This document shows, in pieces, positions 1 through 8,555 of a stretch of 64,000 nt of DNA. This DNA is from Bacteroidota bacterium. Its GTDB lineage: Bacteria > Bacteroidota > Bacteroidia > Chitinophagales > Chitinophagaceae. Both the position numbers and the translations under genes were made by a program. Position 1 is the first letter of the stretch; every line of letters starts with the position of its first letter. The notes beneath the pieces are model-generated. The model was not told the origin of the DNA, did no database searches, and was given only the letters and a program-made list of their open reading frames with translations. The stretch spans positions 46,951 to 110,950 of the forward strand of contig JAFDXG010000056.1 in the NCBI GenBank assembly GCA_018268105.1, in the 5' to 3' direction.

Positions 1-1536
1 ACGAATTGTCGCCAGCTGGTTGGTATTTTTGTCATACGCAGAGGTTGAAAAGCTACCGAGGTAATGATGGCTTTTCTTTCCGGTAAGCCCAAACACGGGT
101 TTGCGTGATGGAACGGGCTCAGCCCCCTCAATACGATAACTAAATCCGTCAATTTCTCCAACACCGGCTATTGTGCTGAGTTTACCATCTTTCATTTTTT
201 TTTCGTTCTTCTCAATATCATTAAACAGGGTATAGAAGTCTGACTTTCCTTCAATATAAATTGTCCTTTTATATTGGTTACCATTAAGGAACAGAGTTGG
301 TTCAAGTTCTTTTTTGTGCATGTAAAATTCTTTCAGTAAGTAACCTCCCAGTACCTGTGATTTTGGAATAAAATAACTTCCCCTGTTACCGCCCAGCATA
401 TCATAGTTTATGATTGCGAGGTTACCCAGGGCCACACTAAAACTCCTATCGCTACTTATGTTCGTTTTCTCTTCCAGTATCACGGTAAACCTACCATCGT
501 CGGCTATAATAATATCCTGCGGGAGACCACTAAAAGCTTTTTTATCGCCAAAAATGGATGCCGATGCCTGAATAGCTTTTTCGGGAATAGCTAATCCTGT
601 ATATTCAATCTTGTTGGTCGCAACATTTATATAAGTTATCAGGGGGATATACCCTTCTTCTTTTTCGCTGGTATAATTCGTTAGCATGATGAACTTTTCG
701 GCCACTGGGTTTTGCTTTATCATGGCAGATTGAACAAACAGGTCATTTGACAGTTCCAATGAGGCAGGTATATTGGGAGATGTTATTGCAAACGACTGCT
801 GGTTTTTTTGCAAAGTGGCTATATAAAAATGTATAATTTTATTTTTTTTGTTTATTTCTCCGCTTTTAACTAACATGGTTAATTGCCGGTCGCCGACTAT
901 AACCATATCTAAGTATTGTACAAAATCAAAGTTTTCCTGTGGTACGCTAAAAGTTGCCCTTGTTATTTCTTTATGGTTGCCGCCGTACCAAATACATTCC
1001 AGTTTAGGCTTGGACTCTCTGTTGCCGGATGGCTCTGCAACGACTGCATACTGATCACTGTAAGGATCCTTGTGTACCCAGAAAAATTCTTCAATTGCCA
1101 ATGCTGCATAGGTTTTCCCGAGAAGGATGCGCTCATCATCAAGCCTTGTGAGTTCTTTATCTTCTTTTACAACTCCGGTTGATCCGTTTATCACAACCCT
1201 CGAAAGTATGCGTGTCCTTTTATCGCGACTAATAATTAATAATACAATTTCATTGTTCACTTCAAATATTGCCTTAACAAAAACCGCATCCTGATTAAAG
1301 GCTGCAACGTTGGGGGCAATATCCTTTACGAGTTTGTGGGCGGGGGAGAATATTTTAATATTGAGTTTTTCCCGGTACTGAGTACAAAATACGGTGTTGC
1401 CATTTTTAAGGATCAAAAACTTTCCATAGCCGTTGGTGTACTCTTCAAAAGGTGTTGCTTCTCCAATCACCTTAAATTGGGCATAGCAGGTAAATTGTAA
1501 GGTAACAAGTAACAAGGTTAGACTGTTTTTCAGCAT
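1..1536 (-). CDS. Secreted protein of unknown function, C-terminus cut by window edge
   Basis: An open frame runs from an ATG at 1536 without a stop to base 1, giving at least 512 residues. It begins with a typical Sec signal peptide (MLKNSLTLLLVTLQFTCYAQ), so the product is exported to the periplasm or outer surface. The body is rich in beta-type segments and contains many 'K-N-G' and 'D-K' turns, as in a repeat or propeller-like sensor-type protein, but I recognise no domain. No lipobox Cys follows the signal. The 3' end lies outside the window, so any C-terminal sorting domain cannot be judged. Existence of the gene is near certain; function is unknown. Confidence 0.8.
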   Translation of the reverse strand, partial: MLKNSLTLLLVTLQFTCYAQFKVIGEATPFEEYTNGYGKFLILKNGNTVFCTQYREKLNIKIFSPAHKLVKDIAPNVAAFNQDAVFVKAIFEVNNEIVLLIISRDKRTRILSRVVINGSTGVVKEDKELTRLDDERILLGKTYAALAIEEFFWVHKDPYSDQYAVVAEPSGNRESKPKLECIWYGGNHKEITRATFSVPQENFDFVQYLDMVIVGDRQLTMLVKSGEINKKNKIIHFYIATLQKNQQSFAITSPNIPASLELSNDLFVQSAMIKQNPVAEKFIMLTNYTSEKEEGYIPLITYINVATNKIEYTGLAIPEKAIQASASIFGDKKAFSGLPQDIIIADDGRFTVILEEKTNISSDRSFSVALGNLAIINYDMLGGNRGSYFIPKSQVLGGYLLKEFYMHKKELEPTLFLNGNQYKRTIYIEGKSDFYTLFNDIEKNEKKMKDGKLSTIAGVGEIDGFSYRIEGAEPVPSRKPVFGLTGKKSHHYLGSFSTSAYDKNTNQLATIR

Positions 1537-1607
1537 TTTTCTAAGTTTTAATGGTGTCAAATATAACTGAAAAAATACCATAGCAGGCAATGAGGTATTT
1601 TAATTTA

Positions 1608-1640
1608 TCAAAAACAAAAGCCGCTCCAAAGGGAGCGGCC
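1608..1640 (-). terminator. Rho-independent terminator of the barrel gene
   Basis: GCCGCTCC (1620-1627) pairs with GGAGCGGC (1632-1639) around an AAAG loop. On the minus strand the hairpin is followed by a T-rich tract, the expected layout downstream of the gene ending at 1667. Confidence 0.75.
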
Positions 1641-1666
1641 TGATATAGATGCAGGTTAGTATAATA

Positions 1667-2359
1667 TTATAATTTAAATCCTACAGTAAAACTCAGTACC
1701 CGGTTTTTTCCCAACTCATCTTTTGAACTGCTGGTGCCGGATTGAAGTTTTGCAAGGCCCAGTCCATAGTTGACAGAGAACAAGGCAAATTTGCTTTGTA
1801 AACCAATAGTGCCATTTAATCCATAATCAAACCTGCGCATGACACCATATCCAGAACTTTCCTCGTCGTCGGCGAAGGGATCGTTGTTAGTAAATTTAAT
1901 ATTTTCTGTATGACTAAAATTAACTCCTAAGATTTTACCTTCTATTTTGTTTTTGCCGGCAACCCCAATACCAAGGTATGGCCCGGCACCAAAAAAGAAA
2001 CTGGATTCATTTCCCAATGGCAGTTTGATTACCGCATTTACAGGAACCTCCACATAGTATGGTTTAGTTGACGACCTGAACCAGGTATTACCGGATGTAT
2101 TTCCTGACTCAAGCTTTGATCCTTTGCCTGTAAAAAAAACACCGGGCTGCAGTGCAAAAAAATTAGTAATAGGAAGATCGGCTTGTAGCCCGGCATGGAA
2201 AGAAGCAATGCCACGGGCGTTTTCAACATCTCCATCTTTATTTATACTAATGTTGGCAAGATTCAAACCTGCCTTTACAAATACAGCAGGTTTCTGGGCC
2301 TGCGCTGAGAAACTAAAGATCATCAAAAAAGCACCAAGAACAATCAGTCGATTTTGCAT
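1667..2359 (-). CDS. Outer-membrane beta-barrel protein (PorT/OMP_b-brl family)
   Basis: 230 residues with a clear signal peptide (cleavage near AQAQ at 19-22). The opening 'KAGLNLANISI' and the alternating polar/hydrophobic strands with glycine turns are typical of the small Bacteroidota PorT-like outer-membrane barrels (Pfam OMP_b-brl_2 type). The protein ends in a hydrophobic beta strand with Phe and Leu near the terminus (SFTVGFKL), as expected for BAM-inserted barrels. Function inside this large family is not predictable; it is probably structural or a sensor. It is a single-gene unit with its own terminator. Confidence 0.75.
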   Translation of the reverse strand: MQNRLIVLGAFLMIFSFSAQAQKPAVFVKAGLNLANISINKDGDVENARGIASFHAGLQADLPITNFFALQPGVFFTGKGSKLESGNTSGNTWFRSSTKPYYVEVPVNAVIKLPLGNESSFFFGAGPYLGIGVAGKNKIEGKILGVNFSHTENIKFTNNDPFADDEESSGYGVMRRFDYGLNGTIGLQSKFALFSVNYGLGLAKLQSGTSSSKDELGKNRVLSFTVGFKL

Positions 2360-2505
2360 ATTATTTTTGTTTAGTATTCTTTTTCAAAACTCTTGCCAGA
2401 TTATCCGGCAAATTGCAACATAAACGTTTTAAACAAAAATTTAATTGTACAATTGTATTAATCAAATGTATTGAATTAGCTTTTTTAAAAAATAATTATA
2501 AGATT

Positions 2506-2949
2506 ATGTCGAGTATATGGTTTAATAAAGATTTTTCCCTCGAAGAAATTAATGCGATGAGTATCGGTACTATGGCTGAATATATAGGTATCCGTTTTTC
2601 GGAGATTGGTGATAATTTTCTTAAAGCAACTATGCCGGTTGATGACCGTACTAAACAACCATACGGACTGATGCACGGCGGTGCATCTGCTGTGCTTGCC
2701 GAAACACTGGGCAGTGTGGCTTCTGCCCTTGTATTAGATCAAACTGTATCGTTATGTGTGGGTTTGGAGATCAATGCCAACCATATCCGTGCTGCCAGGC
2801 AGGGTATAGTAACAGGAACGGCTACCCCGTTACACCTCGGCGCTTCCACTCATGTTTGGGATATCAAAATCCATGATGAAAAAGGGAAACTGGTATGTGT
2901 AAGCCGGCTTACGGTAGCTGTACTGAAACGGAAAGATATTTCTTTATAA
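2506..2949 (+). CDS. menI: Hotdog thioesterase, MenI/YdiI type (1,4-dihydroxy-2-naphthoyl-CoA hydrolase)
   Basis: 147 residues from the ATG at 2506. The sequence tracks E. coli YdiI closely by memory: 'ATMPVDDRTKQPYGLMHGGASAV', 'VGLEINANH', 'PLHLGASTHVW' and 'DEKGKLVCVSRLTVAVL'. The catalytic Glu of this PaaI-like subfamily is visible in 'LAETLGS'. YdiI hydrolyses DHNA-CoA in menaquinone synthesis and also acts on other acyl-CoA esters, so the in vivo substrate remains open. The frame continues upstream to 2413, but the extra 31 residues are low-complexity and AT-rich and are not conserved. No menaquinone gene is adjacent. Confidence 0.8.
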   Translation: MSSIWFNKDFSLEEINAMSIGTMAEYIGIRFSEIGDNFLKATMPVDDRTKQPYGLMHGGASAVLAETLGSVASALVLDQTVSLCVGLEINANHIRAARQGIVTGTATPLHLGASTHVWDIKIHDEKGKLVCVSRLTVAVLKRKDISL

Positions 2950-2962
2950 TGAACAAAAACTT

Positions 2963-2983
2963 ATAAGGTTTCTAAAACCTTAT
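2963..2983. terminator. Hairpin between convergent genes
   Basis: A perfect 9-bp inverted repeat ATAAGGTTT / AAACCTTAT with a 3-nt loop lies in the 45-bp gap between two convergent genes. It is AT-rich, so a weak, possibly bidirectional terminator is the likeliest role. Confidence 0.4.
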
Positions 2984-2994
2984 AGGTTTATATA

Positions 2995-3624
2995 TTAATT
3001 GTTAATGGCAGCAGCTTTGATCACATCTTTTACGGAAGGAAAGGTATTACTCAGTTTTTCGTCTATATCCGCAAAATCCACCCATTCAATTTTCAGGATA
3101 TCTTCTTCGGTTTGGGGGATTAAAGGCTGACCGTCGGCAGCCGTCATAGTATACCAGTAGGATTCTTTCAAAATATGTTTGCCAAATTCCTCGTAAGTAT
3201 GATAAGTGGTGAGCAGATACTTATGCAGTGTCAATGTTTTTAACCCGGTCTCTTCCTCTACTTCTCTCAGGGCACAATCTTCCAGTTTTTCACTTTCTTC
3301 CAGTTTGCCTTTTGGGATATCCCATTTGTTGCGCCGGTATATCATCAATACCTGGTGTTTATTATTGGTAACCAATCCTCCCGCGGCTTTGATTATATTA
3401 AAATGTTTCCAAAACATTTTTTTCAGCTTATCAATATCACTACTGAATAATATTCCGGCATGAAAGTCTTTTTTAGCGATTTCATGCAGCAGGGCGTGGA
3501 TGGCATTATTTGTAACTTCATCTATATAAATAGTGTCCGGATGGTGCCGGTATGTCCCGATATTTTTTGTGATTTCGTCGCAAAGAAAAACCGGTTTATC
3601 GCCAAAGTATATTTTAATAACCAT
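2995..3624 (-). CDS. NUDIX hydrolase
   Basis: 209 residues from the ATG at 3624 (the frame extends to 3657 but would overlap pyrE). The full NUDIX box is present about two-thirds in: G-x5-E-x7-REVEEETGL, starting at 'GKLEESEKLE', with 'DIPKGKLEE' before it. These enzymes hydrolyse nucleoside diphosphate-X compounds with Mg2+. An N-terminal extension of about 90 residues precedes the NUDIX fold, as in a common Bacteroidota subgroup annotated only as 'NUDIX domain-containing'. Divergent from pyrE with a 26-bp gap. The substrate cannot be inferred. Confidence 0.85.
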   Translation of the reverse strand: MVIKIYFGDKPVFLCDEITKNIGTYRHHPDTIYIDEVTNNAIHALLHEIAKKDFHAGILFSSDIDKLKKMFWKHFNIIKAAGGLVTNNKHQVLMIYRRNKWDIPKGKLEESEKLEDCALREVEEETGLKTLTLHKYLLTTYHTYEEFGKHILKESYWYTMTAADGQPLIPQTEEDILKIEWVDFADIDEKLSNTFPSVKDVIKAAAINN

Positions 3625-3650
3625 AGTTGCAATTTTGTTATTTTCGCGGC

Positions 3651-4280
3651 ATGACAAACGAAAAAGCCGTTGCCGAAAAGCTTTTACAAATTAACGCTAT
3701 CCGGCTGAATCCGCAACAACCTTTTACATGGGCATCAGGTTGGAAGAGCCCTATATATTGCGATAACCGGAAAACTTTATCTTTCCCGTATACCCGTGAT
3801 TTTATTAAATCAGAGTTGTGCAATATTATATTTGAGCAGTTTCCCGATGCCAACATGATTGCAGGCGTTGCCACTGCAGGTATTGCCTGGGGAGCGATGG
3901 CTTCTGATCAGTTAAAACTGCCTTTTATTTATGTACGACCTAAACCTAAAGACCATGGATTGGGAAACCAGGTGGAAGGTTATTTTGAAACCGGACAGAA
4001 AGTGGTGGTAGTGGAAGATTTGATATCTACCGGAAAAAGCAGTCTGCAGGTTTGTGAGGTGCTAAAAAAAGAGGGGTTGCAGGTAGAAGGAATGGTATCA
4101 ATTTTTACGTATGGTTTTCCGGTAGCGGCCGACGCTTTTGCTAAGGCTGGTGTAACTCTTAAATCGCTTACAAACTATGAAACACTCATTGCGCTTGCCA
4201 TAGAAAAGGGAATAGTAAGTACGCAGGAAGAAAATACTTTGTTAAACTGGCGAAAAGATCCCGCCGGCTGGAACCCCTGA
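3651..4280 (+). CDS. pyrE: Orotate phosphoribosyltransferase
   Basis: 209 residues from the ATG at 3651, the usual PyrE size. It transfers phosphoribose from PRPP to orotate, giving OMP in pyrimidine synthesis. The PRPP-binding loop 'VVVVEDLISTGKSS' and the early 'FTWASGWKSPIYCDNR' signature are both visible. The longer frame from 3627 overlaps the divergent NUDIX promoter and is rejected. A Bacteroidota-like -7 box variant (TATTTTCG) lies just before the start. No other pyr gene is near. Confidence 0.93.
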   Translation: MTNEKAVAEKLLQINAIRLNPQQPFTWASGWKSPIYCDNRKTLSFPYTRDFIKSELCNIIFEQFPDANMIAGVATAGIAWGAMASDQLKLPFIYVRPKPKDHGLGNQVEGYFETGQKVVVVEDLISTGKSSLQVCEVLKKEGLQVEGMVSIFTYGFPVAADAFAKAGVTLKSLTNYETLIALAIEKGIVSTQEENTLLNWRKDPAGWNP

Positions 4281-4403
4281 TCAAATTATTGTGTACCTTT
4301 TGATGTAAAAATGTTTTTATTCGAAATAATAAACAAAAAATATTTCAGATTAGTCTGCAAATATTATTAACATAAACATCATTATCTACACAAAACTTTA
4401 TGA

Positions 4404-4754
4404 ATGAAAAAGATTGCATTGCTTCTTACTTTGATAGGTGGTTTAGCATGGTCTGCTAATGCGCAGTTGCAGCAAAAAAAACCGGTTACCGTCAGGATTG
4501 CTACTCCTACAGTACAATGTGAAAAATGTAAAAAGAGAATAGAAGATTATATGAATCGGGAAGAAGGAATTAGTAAAGTAACTGTGGATTATAAGCGTAA
4601 AGTTACAACAATAACCTACCTGCCCAACCGTACAACGATTGATAACGTGAAAACCGGTATCGCCAATGCAGGCTACGATGCTGATGAAGTAAAAGCAAAT
4701 GCCGATTCGTATAAAGCTTTACCTACCTGTTGTAAAAAGCCGGAAGATCAGTGA
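4404..4754 (+). CDS. Periplasmic heavy-metal-associated (HMA) domain protein
   Basis: 116 residues: signal peptide (cleavage near SANAQ at 17-21) followed by one ferredoxin-like HMA domain with the metal-binding motif in 'TVQCEKCKKRIEDYM'. 'GISKVTVDYKRKVTTITY' is the usual second strand of the fold. Such MerP/CopZ-like periplasmic proteins bind Cu+, Hg2+ or related soft metals. An additional 'TCCKK' near the C-terminus may add thiol ligands. No efflux ATPase or regulator is adjacent, so it appears as a stand-alone chaperone or sequestrant. Confidence 0.8.
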   Translation: MKKIALLLTLIGGLAWSANAQLQQKKPVTVRIATPTVQCEKCKKRIEDYMNREEGISKVTVDYKRKVTTITYLPNRTTIDNVKTGIANAGYDADEVKANADSYKALPTCCKKPEDQ

Positions 4755-4761
4755 TTAATAA

Positions 4762-5580
4762 TTAAAGGGCTGCCCGTATTTTTAAAAGTTTTTTCAGAAG
4801 GTCTTCCAGCAGTTCAAGTCGAAGCATATTTGCCCCATCGCTTTTAGCCACTGCCGGATTGGGATGAGTTTCAATAAATAGTCCGTCTGCACCTGTTGCT
4901 ACAGCGGCTTTAGCAATAGTTTCAATGAGTTGGGGGTTTCCGCCGGTTACACCTGAAGTTTGATTGGGTTGTTGTAATGAATGAGTACAATCCATTACCA
5001 CAGGCACCCCATGTGCTTTCATCCAGGGGATATTACGATAATCCACTACTAAATCCTGGTAACCGAAGGTATTACCCCGTTCTGTAAGGATAATTTTATC
5101 ATTACCGGCTTTCCTGATTTTTTCTACGGCAAACTGCATGGCGGGTCCGCTGATAAACTGACCTTTCTTGATATTAACCACTTTCCCGGTTTCGGCTGCT
5201 GCAAGAAGCAAGTCTGTTTGTCTGCACAAAAATGCCGGTATTTGTAAAATGTCTATGTATTGTGCTGCAATAGCTGCTTCTTCATGTGCATGTATATCCG
5301 ATGTGGTGGGAAGTTTAAATTTTTCTCCTGTTTTTTTTACAAGCGCTAACGCATGTTCGTCGCCAATGCCTGAAAAGGAGGAGGCGCTGGTTCTGTTTGC
5401 TTTTCGGTAAGATGCTTTGAAAATATAAGGGATACCAAGATTTCTACAAATCGAAGATACTTTTTCAGCGACTTCCATCACCAGTTCTTCACTTTCTACC
5501 ACACAGGGCCCAGCAATGAGAAAAAAACTGTTTTCATTGTAAGATTGACCTTTAAAAATATCTTTTAAAAATTTTTCCAT
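4762..5580 (-). CDS. kdsA: 3-deoxy-8-phosphooctulonate synthase (KDO-8-P synthase)
   Basis: 272 residues, the standard KdsA length. It condenses PEP with arabinose-5-phosphate for the KDO of lipopolysaccharide. Diagnostic stretches are 'FFLIAGPCVVESEEL', 'FKASYRKANRTS', 'DIHAHEEA', 'IPAFLCRQTDLL', 'KKGQFISGP' and 'MDCTHSLQQPN'. Convergent with the HMA gene with only a 7-bp gap. The presence of KdsA implies a KDO-containing outer membrane. A -7-like TAACTTTA lies just upstream of the ATG on the minus strand. Confidence 0.95.
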   Translation of the reverse strand: MEKFLKDIFKGQSYNENSFFLIAGPCVVESEELVMEVAEKVSSICRNLGIPYIFKASYRKANRTSASSFSGIGDEHALALVKKTGEKFKLPTTSDIHAHEEAAIAAQYIDILQIPAFLCRQTDLLLAAAETGKVVNIKKGQFISGPAMQFAVEKIRKAGNDKIILTERGNTFGYQDLVVDYRNIPWMKAHGVPVVMDCTHSLQQPNQTSGVTGGNPQLIETIAKAAVATGADGLFIETHPNPAVAKSDGANMLRLELLEDLLKKLLKIRAAL

Positions 5581-5673
5581 ACTGTAAAGTTAGGATTTCG
5601 CGGAAAGGCAGAACCATTGTAGCTATCTTTTTAATACGGTATTGCTTTACCTTTTAATGGGTTCCTGGTAAAA

Positions 5674-5698
5674 AAATTGAGGCTCATGGAAATGAGCC
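5674..5698 (-). terminator. Rho-independent terminator downstream of ndk
   Basis: GGCTCAT (5681-5687) and ATGAGCC (5692-5698) form a hairpin with a 4-nt loop. On the minus strand it is followed by TCA and a run of seven T. It lies about 125 bp beyond the ndk stop. Confidence 0.6.
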
Positions 5699-5824
5699 CC
5701 CTTTAGTTTCAACCCTAAACCCTTGAGAAAGATATAATCTGTATAACTAAGATTATGCCAAACTTCAGTTTAGGGAAATAAAATGAAGTGTTATTTTAAA
5801 ATTTTGAAGTCAGGTTGCGATATG

Positions 5825-6247
5825 TTAAATAGTAAATCTTTCAAGGTTACTAAAGAAAAAACTACTTTCTATATCCGCATTATCATTGCTGTCGCTGCCG
5901 TGAATGGCGTTTCTGCCCAGGCTTTCGGCAAATAGTTTTCTAATGGTGCCAGCGTCAGCTTTTGCGGGATCGGTTGCGCCGATTAATTTCCTGAAGTCTT
6001 CTACCGCATTATCTTTTTCCAGGATTGCAGCAATGATTGGGCCACTGCTCATAAATGCCACCAACTCACCATAAAATGGTCTTTCTTTATGGATAGCGTA
6101 AAATTCACCGGCTCTGGAGGCGGATAAAGATGTGAGTTTTAATGCTACAATTTTAAAACCGGCTTTAATAATCTGATCTAAAATAGCACCTGAATGCCCA
6201 TTTGCAAAAGCATCCGGTTTAATCATTGTAAATGTTTTTTTACTCAT
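5825..6247 (-). CDS. ndk: Nucleoside-diphosphate kinase
   Basis: 140 residues from the ATG at 6247, the normal Ndk length. It transfers the gamma phosphate between NTPs and NDPs through a phospho-histidine. '[11 protein letters not shown]' at the N-terminus and '[15 protein letters not shown]', containing the catalytic His, are both present. A TTG further upstream at 6268 is rejected because it lies inside the -7 box TACCTTTG (6266-6273). Confidence 0.95.
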   Translation of the reverse strand: MSKKTFTMIKPDAFANGHSGAILDQIIKAGFKIVALKLTSLSASRAGEFYAIHKERPFYGELVAFMSSGPIIAAILEKDNAVEDFRKLIGATDPAKADAGTIRKLFAESLGRNAIHGSDSNDNADIESSFFFSNLERFTI

Positions 6248-6265
6248 ATTTTTTCTTTTGGGCAG

Positions 6266-6273
6266 CAAAGGTA
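6266..6273 (-). promoter_or_regulatory. -7 promoter box of ndk (TACCTTTG)
   Basis: An exact match to the Bacteroidota TAnnTTTG element on the minus strand, 18 nt before the ndk ATG. It decides the start codon choice for ndk. Confidence 0.6.
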
Positions 6274-6401
6274 AGGTTTAGAGGCATATTTTTATTTTGA
6301 CGATTCCCCGAATGTGGAATTTTTTTAAATATTCATTTAAAAAGAATTGTGAAAAAAATATTTGACTGAATGGGTATTATAATTGATTTTTGCGGCTTTG
6401 T

Positions 6402-7409
6402 ATGAAGCCCATCCAGGAGATTTACCCATTACTGTCTATTCCCCGCAGAATAATAATTACTATGCATCAAAAACCGGATCCTGATGCTATGGGTGCTTCA
6501 TTGGCGCTTGCAGGTGTATTATCAAAACTTGGACATTCGGTAGATGTTATTTCACCCACCAACTGGCCTGATTTTCTTAAATGGATGCCGGGTGCAAAAG
6601 CGGTAATTGATTATGAATCATCGAAAGAAAAAGCCAATAATATCCTTGATACTGCAGAGTGGCTGTTTTGCCTTGATTTTAATGCATTATACCGTACTAA
6701 ATCAATGACAAAGAAGCTTACCGAGATGAAATGCCTCAAGGTATTGATTGATCATCATGAGCAGCCGGAAACAACAGTTTTTGATTATGGCATAAGTAAC
6801 ACCTGCAAAAGTTCTACTGCCGAAATGGTCTATGACTTTATAGCTGAATCGGGGAATGAATCCTTAATTGATGAAAATATAGCTTCCTGCATTTATGCAG
6901 GTATAATTGGGGATACCGGATCTTTTCGTTTTCCCGCCACTTCAGGACGTGTACATGAAATTGTAGCCAGGCTTAAGGAAAAAGGGCTTAAACACTCCCT
7001 GATACATGAGCATCTGTATGATAACTTTTTGGAAGACAGGCTTAGATTTATTGGGCATATACTGTTGAACAGAATGGAAATTTTTTATGAATACAATGCG
7101 GCACTTATTGCAATTCCAAAATCTGATCTTCTTAAATTTAATGTACGTACCGGTGATACAGAGGGACTGGTCAATTACCCGTTGACTATCCAGGGAATAA
7201 AGCTGTCGGGACTAGTTATAGACAGGGATGAGGAAAGAAAATGGTCATTCAGAAGCAAGGGTAGTTTTGATGTTAATACCTTTGCCAGGAAATATTTTAA
7301 CGGGGGTGGGCATTTTAATGCATCTGGTGGCAGAAGCCCTGAAACATTGCAAAAAACAGTGCAAACATTTAAAAAGGCATTACAGGAAAACGAATCACAA
7401 TTACAATAA
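6402..7409 (+). CDS. DHH-family phosphoesterase, NrnA-like (oligoribonuclease / pAp phosphatase)
   Basis: 335 residues from the ATG at 6402. N-terminal DHH domain with 'QKPDPDAMGASLAL' (motif I), 'CLDFNAL' (motif II) and 'LIDHHEQPE' (the DHH triad). 'AGIIGDTGSFRFPATS' follows, and the C-terminal DHHA1 domain carries 'GGGHFNASGG'. NrnA enzymes degrade 2-5 nt RNAs and dephosphorylate 3'-phosphoadenosine 5'-phosphate using Mn2+. The ORF could open 12 nt earlier with TTG, but that falls in the likely promoter region. It stands just before an FKBP lipoprotein, an arrangement that I recall as common in Bacteroidota. Confidence 0.88.
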   Translation: MKPIQEIYPLLSIPRRIIITMHQKPDPDAMGASLALAGVLSKLGHSVDVISPTNWPDFLKWMPGAKAVIDYESSKEKANNILDTAEWLFCLDFNALYRTKSMTKKLTEMKCLKVLIDHHEQPETTVFDYGISNTCKSSTAEMVYDFIAESGNESLIDENIASCIYAGIIGDTGSFRFPATSGRVHEIVARLKEKGLKHSLIHEHLYDNFLEDRLRFIGHILLNRMEIFYEYNAALIAIPKSDLLKFNVRTGDTEGLVNYPLTIQGIKLSGLVIDRDEERKWSFRSKGSFDVNTFARKYFNGGGHFNASGGRSPETLQKTVQTFKKALQENESQLQ

Positions 7410-7517
7410 TCATTATTCATCATGAAATGAACCCTATAAATAAAAATCTTACTCCAATCGGATAAGAATATGTATGGCAAATTTCATATGACCATTTAAA
7501 AGGCAAATAGTATACAA

Positions 7518-8504
7518 ATGAAAAAGACAACATGGATTTTTGCAGTATCCATTTTAGGAACGGCGTTTATATCCTGCAATAAAGGAAACAGCGCTTTTAA
7601 ACACGTAAAAGGAGGAATGGAATACAAAATCATTTCAACCGGAAAAGGTAAGCTGGTTGAATATGGCGATGTAATGAAGTTTCAGTTTATTCAGAAATAC
7701 AAAGACTCAACAATCAAGCAAACTTATGATCAGTTGCCTGCATATCAGCCCATTGATAGTATGCAGTTGCCCAAAGAGTACTTTGACATTTTTAAACAGG
7801 TAAGACCCGGCGATAGTATTGTGACCCGAATTCTTACCGACAGTGTATTCAAAGGTGGTTTAGGGATGATGCCCAAGGAGTTTAAAAAAGGAGAATACCT
7901 TTTTACCAATTTTAAAGTATTGCAATTGCTAAAGCCTGAGAAAGCACAGGAAGACAGGATGGCAGAAGCAAAAAAAATTATGGAAGCAGACTCTATTCAT
8001 GCAATAGGTCAGAAAGTTACAGATGATAAATCGCTTCAGGATTATTTTGCCAGTCATAATCTAAAGCCCGTCAAAACGGAACTGGGTACTTATGTGGATA
8101 TTCAGGAAAAAGGCGGAGAACAGGTAAAAGACGGCCAGATAATGTCTGTTAAGTATACTGGAAAACTGCTTGATGGAACACCTTTTGACAGTAATATTGA
8201 TTCCTCATTTCATCATACCGAACCCTATAATGTAACAATAGGGCGGGGCGGTTCGATACCGGGATTTGAAGACGGGTTAAAACAATTTGGGAAAGGTGGA
8301 AAAGGAGTGATATATATTCCTTCTGTTTTAGGATACGGAACACATGGTTCGGGATTGATAAAACCCAATAGCAATCTTATGTTTGAGATTGAAATTTTAG
8401 ATGTAAAAGATGGATTTCAGCCCCCTGTACAGTCTGCTAAGCCTGCTATAGATACTGTAAAAAAGCAACCGGCAAAGCCATCAGCGCTGAATAAGAAAAA
8501 ATAA
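7518..8504 (+). CDS. FKBP-type peptidyl-prolyl isomerase lipoprotein, two FKBP-like domains
   Basis: 328 residues. The N-terminus is a lipoprotein signal with the lipobox ending at Cys20 (TAFISCN). Residues about 35-140 form a divergent FKBP-like domain ('GDVMKFQF...', 'RPGDSIVTRI'). Residues about 175-300 form a canonical FKBP domain with 'VKYTGKLLDGTPFDSN', 'PGFEDGLKQFGKGGKGVIYIPSVLGYG' and 'LMFEIEILDV'. A Lys/Pro-rich tail ends the protein. It is likely a periplasm-facing folding catalyst for outer-membrane or secreted proteins. A strong terminator follows. Confidence 0.88.
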   Translation: MKKTTWIFAVSILGTAFISCNKGNSAFKHVKGGMEYKIISTGKGKLVEYGDVMKFQFIQKYKDSTIKQTYDQLPAYQPIDSMQLPKEYFDIFKQVRPGDSIVTRILTDSVFKGGLGMMPKEFKKGEYLFTNFKVLQLLKPEKAQEDRMAEAKKIMEADSIHAIGQKVTDDKSLQDYFASHNLKPVKTELGTYVDIQEKGGEQVKDGQIMSVKYTGKLLDGTPFDSNIDSSFHHTEPYNVTIGRGGSIPGFEDGLKQFGKGGKGVIYIPSVLGYGTHGSGLIKPNSNLMFEIEILDVKDGFQPPVQSAKPAIDTVKKQPAKPSALNKKK

Positions 8505-8525
8505 ACGAAAATATTTTTGTCATTT

Positions 8526-8555
8526 AAAAATGCCGGTTAACTTCCGGCATTTTTT
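8526..8555. terminator. Bidirectional terminator between FKBP gene and folP
   Basis: AAAAATGCCGG (8526-8536) and CCGGCATTTTT (8544-8554) make an 11-bp stem with a 7-nt loop, flanked by A and T tracts on both sides. It sits exactly between two convergent genes and reaches the folP stop codon. Confidence 0.85.

Noticed and set aside
848..1182. Short plus-strand ORFs within the first 1.5 kb
   Set aside because: They are shadows of the long minus-strand gene, which has coherent protein-like sequence and a signal peptide.
2413..2505. N-terminal extension of the MenI-like thioesterase frame
   Set aside because: The upstream codons are AT-rich and unlike the family, and the ATG at 2506 gives the usual length and start.
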